Source of the DNA: JBAXEO01 sp964541375 | GTDB lineage: Bacteria; Actinomycetota; Coriobacteriia; Anaerosomatales; JAAXUF01 | Reading direction: 5' to 3' | Length of the DNA stretch: 6,102 nucleotides | NCBI GenBank assembly: GCA_964541375.1 | Contig: CAZIPT010000095.1 | Location: 1-6,102, forward strand | In this document: one piece after another, positions 5,567-6,102 of the stretch | How positions within the stretch are numbered: position 1 is the stretch's first letter | Layout: the number at the start of each line of letters is the position of its first letter | The notes under the pieces: generated by a model | Database searches by the model: none | Told to the model about the DNA's origin: nothing | The model's input: the letters and a program-made list of their open reading frames with translations, nothing else | Program-made: the position numbers and the translations under genes

Positions 5567-5854
5567 ATGAATCTGAAGCCCCTGGGCGAGAACGTGATCG
5601 TCAAGGCCGCTGAGGCCGAGACTCAGACCAAGAGCGGTCTGATCCTGGCGGACAGTGCCAAGGAAAAGCCGCAGCGCGGCACCGTGCTCGCCGTTGGTGC
5701 GGGCAAGCTTGACGACAAGGGCGAGCGCATCCCTATGGACGTCAAGGAGGGTGACACCGTCATCTACAGCAAGTACGGCGGCACAGAGATCAAGCTCGAC
5801 GGCGAGGAGTTCCTCATCGTCCGCGCAAGCGATATCTACGCGGTCGTTCAGTAG
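5567..5854 (+). CDS. groES: Co-chaperonin GroES (Hsp10)
   Basis: GroES is the heptameric lid that caps the GroEL ring and encloses the folding chamber in the cytoplasm. The 95-residue protein is the normal family length. It begins MNLKPLGENVIVK, matching the conserved first strand (usually 'L-x-P-L-x-D-R-V'; here Glu-Asn replaces the usual Asp-Arg). It continues with the mobile-loop region ETQTKSGLILADSAKEKPQ (about 17-35), which contains the hydrophobic GLIL tripeptide area that contacts GroEL, then RGTVLAVGAG, EGDTVIYSKYGGTEI and the C-terminal EEFLIVRASDIYAVV. It is the first gene of the groESL operon, under the promoter and CIRCE site upstream. groEL starts 52 nt after its stop. Confidence 0.98.
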   Translation: MNLKPLGENVIVKAAEAETQTKSGLILADSAKEKPQRGTVLAVGAGKLDDKGERIPMDVKEGDTVIYSKYGGTEIKLDGEEFLIVRASDIYAVVQ

Positions 5855-5906
5855 CAGGTTCCGCATCCGCATCTACTCGTATTCAGACTGAAAGGGGATT
5901 CCTGGA

Positions 5907-6102
5907 ATGGCTAAGGAGATCCGTTTCGACGAGGACGCCCGTCACGGGCTTGCCAACGGCGTCAACAAGCTCGCCGACGCCGTCAAGGTGACGCTTGGGC
6001 CGAAGGGCCGCTATGTCGTCCTCGAGAAGAAGTTCGGCGCCCCGACCATCACCAACGACGGCGTCACCATCGCCAAGGAGATCGAGCTCGACGACCCGCT
6101 CG
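5907..6102 (+). CDS. groEL: Chaperonin GroEL (Hsp60), 5' part only
   Basis: GroEL forms the double-ring ATP-driven folding chamber. Only the first 65 codons are present, with the rest cut off by the window edge. The visible part is clear: MAKEIRFDEDAR at the start, GVNKLADAVKVTLGPKGR at 18-35 (with the TLGPKG nucleotide-binding loop at 29-34), and FGAPTITNDGVTIAKEIELDDP at about 43-64. Tyr36 stands where many GroELs, including that of E. coli, have Asn. The ATG at 5907 follows AAAGGGG (5891-5897) at a 9-nt spacing. The gene lies 52 nt after groES and is most likely transcribed with it. Confidence 0.98.
   Translation, partial: MAKEIRFDEDARHGLANGVNKLADAVKVTLGPKGRYVVLEKKFGAPTITNDGVTIAKEIELDDPL

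Overview
The window is GC-rich bacterial chromosome with strong G/C preference at third codon positions, short intergenic gaps and Shine-Dalgarno-led genes. A V-type ATP synthase subunit, a CIRCE-controlled groESL operon and a RimI-TsaD fusion in a high-GC background suggest an anaerobic actinobacterium, perhaps of the class Coriobacteriia. This placement is inferred from gene content only, and no rRNA or other phylogenetic marker is present to settle it. No mobile elements, CRISPR arrays, tRNA or rRNA genes are visible.

Layout: (1) 2-658, plus strand, subunit D of a V/A-type ATP synthase, the last gene of an operon that lies mostly outside the window. (2) 678-713, a strong hairpin between converging genes. 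(3) 780-1145, minus strand, a 121-residue protein of unknown function with its own Shine-Dalgarno site. (4) 1327-5305, plus strand, a compact five-gene cluster: nitroreductase, family 4 uracil-DNA glycosylase, tsaE, tsaB, and one ORF that fuses RimI to TsaD. Gaps are 11 and 13 nt, then two 4-nt stop/start overlaps (GTGA and ATGA), so co-transcription and translational coupling are likely. (5) 5306-5566, a regulatory intergenic region with a candidate terminator for the cluster, a -35/-10 promoter, a CIRCE operator and a long leader. (6) 5567-5854 groES and 5907 to the window end groEL (5' part only).

How the genes work together: TsaE (ATPase), TsaB (scaffold) and TsaD (catalytic subunit) transfer the threonylcarbamoyl group to A37 of ANN-decoding tRNAs, giving t6A. 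The fourth component, TsaC/Sua5, which makes threonylcarbamoyl-AMP, is not in the window. RimI, normally a separate enzyme that acetylates the N-terminus of ribosomal protein S18, is here the N-terminal domain of the TsaD polypeptide. The uracil-DNA glycosylase adds a DNA repair function and the nitroreductase an FMN redox enzyme. GroES/GroEL form the heat-shock chaperonin, predicted to be repressed by HrcA.

Most of the window is well-understood housekeeping DNA. The points most worth a second look are the RimI-TsaD fusion, the unknown minus-strand gene and the groESL control region.
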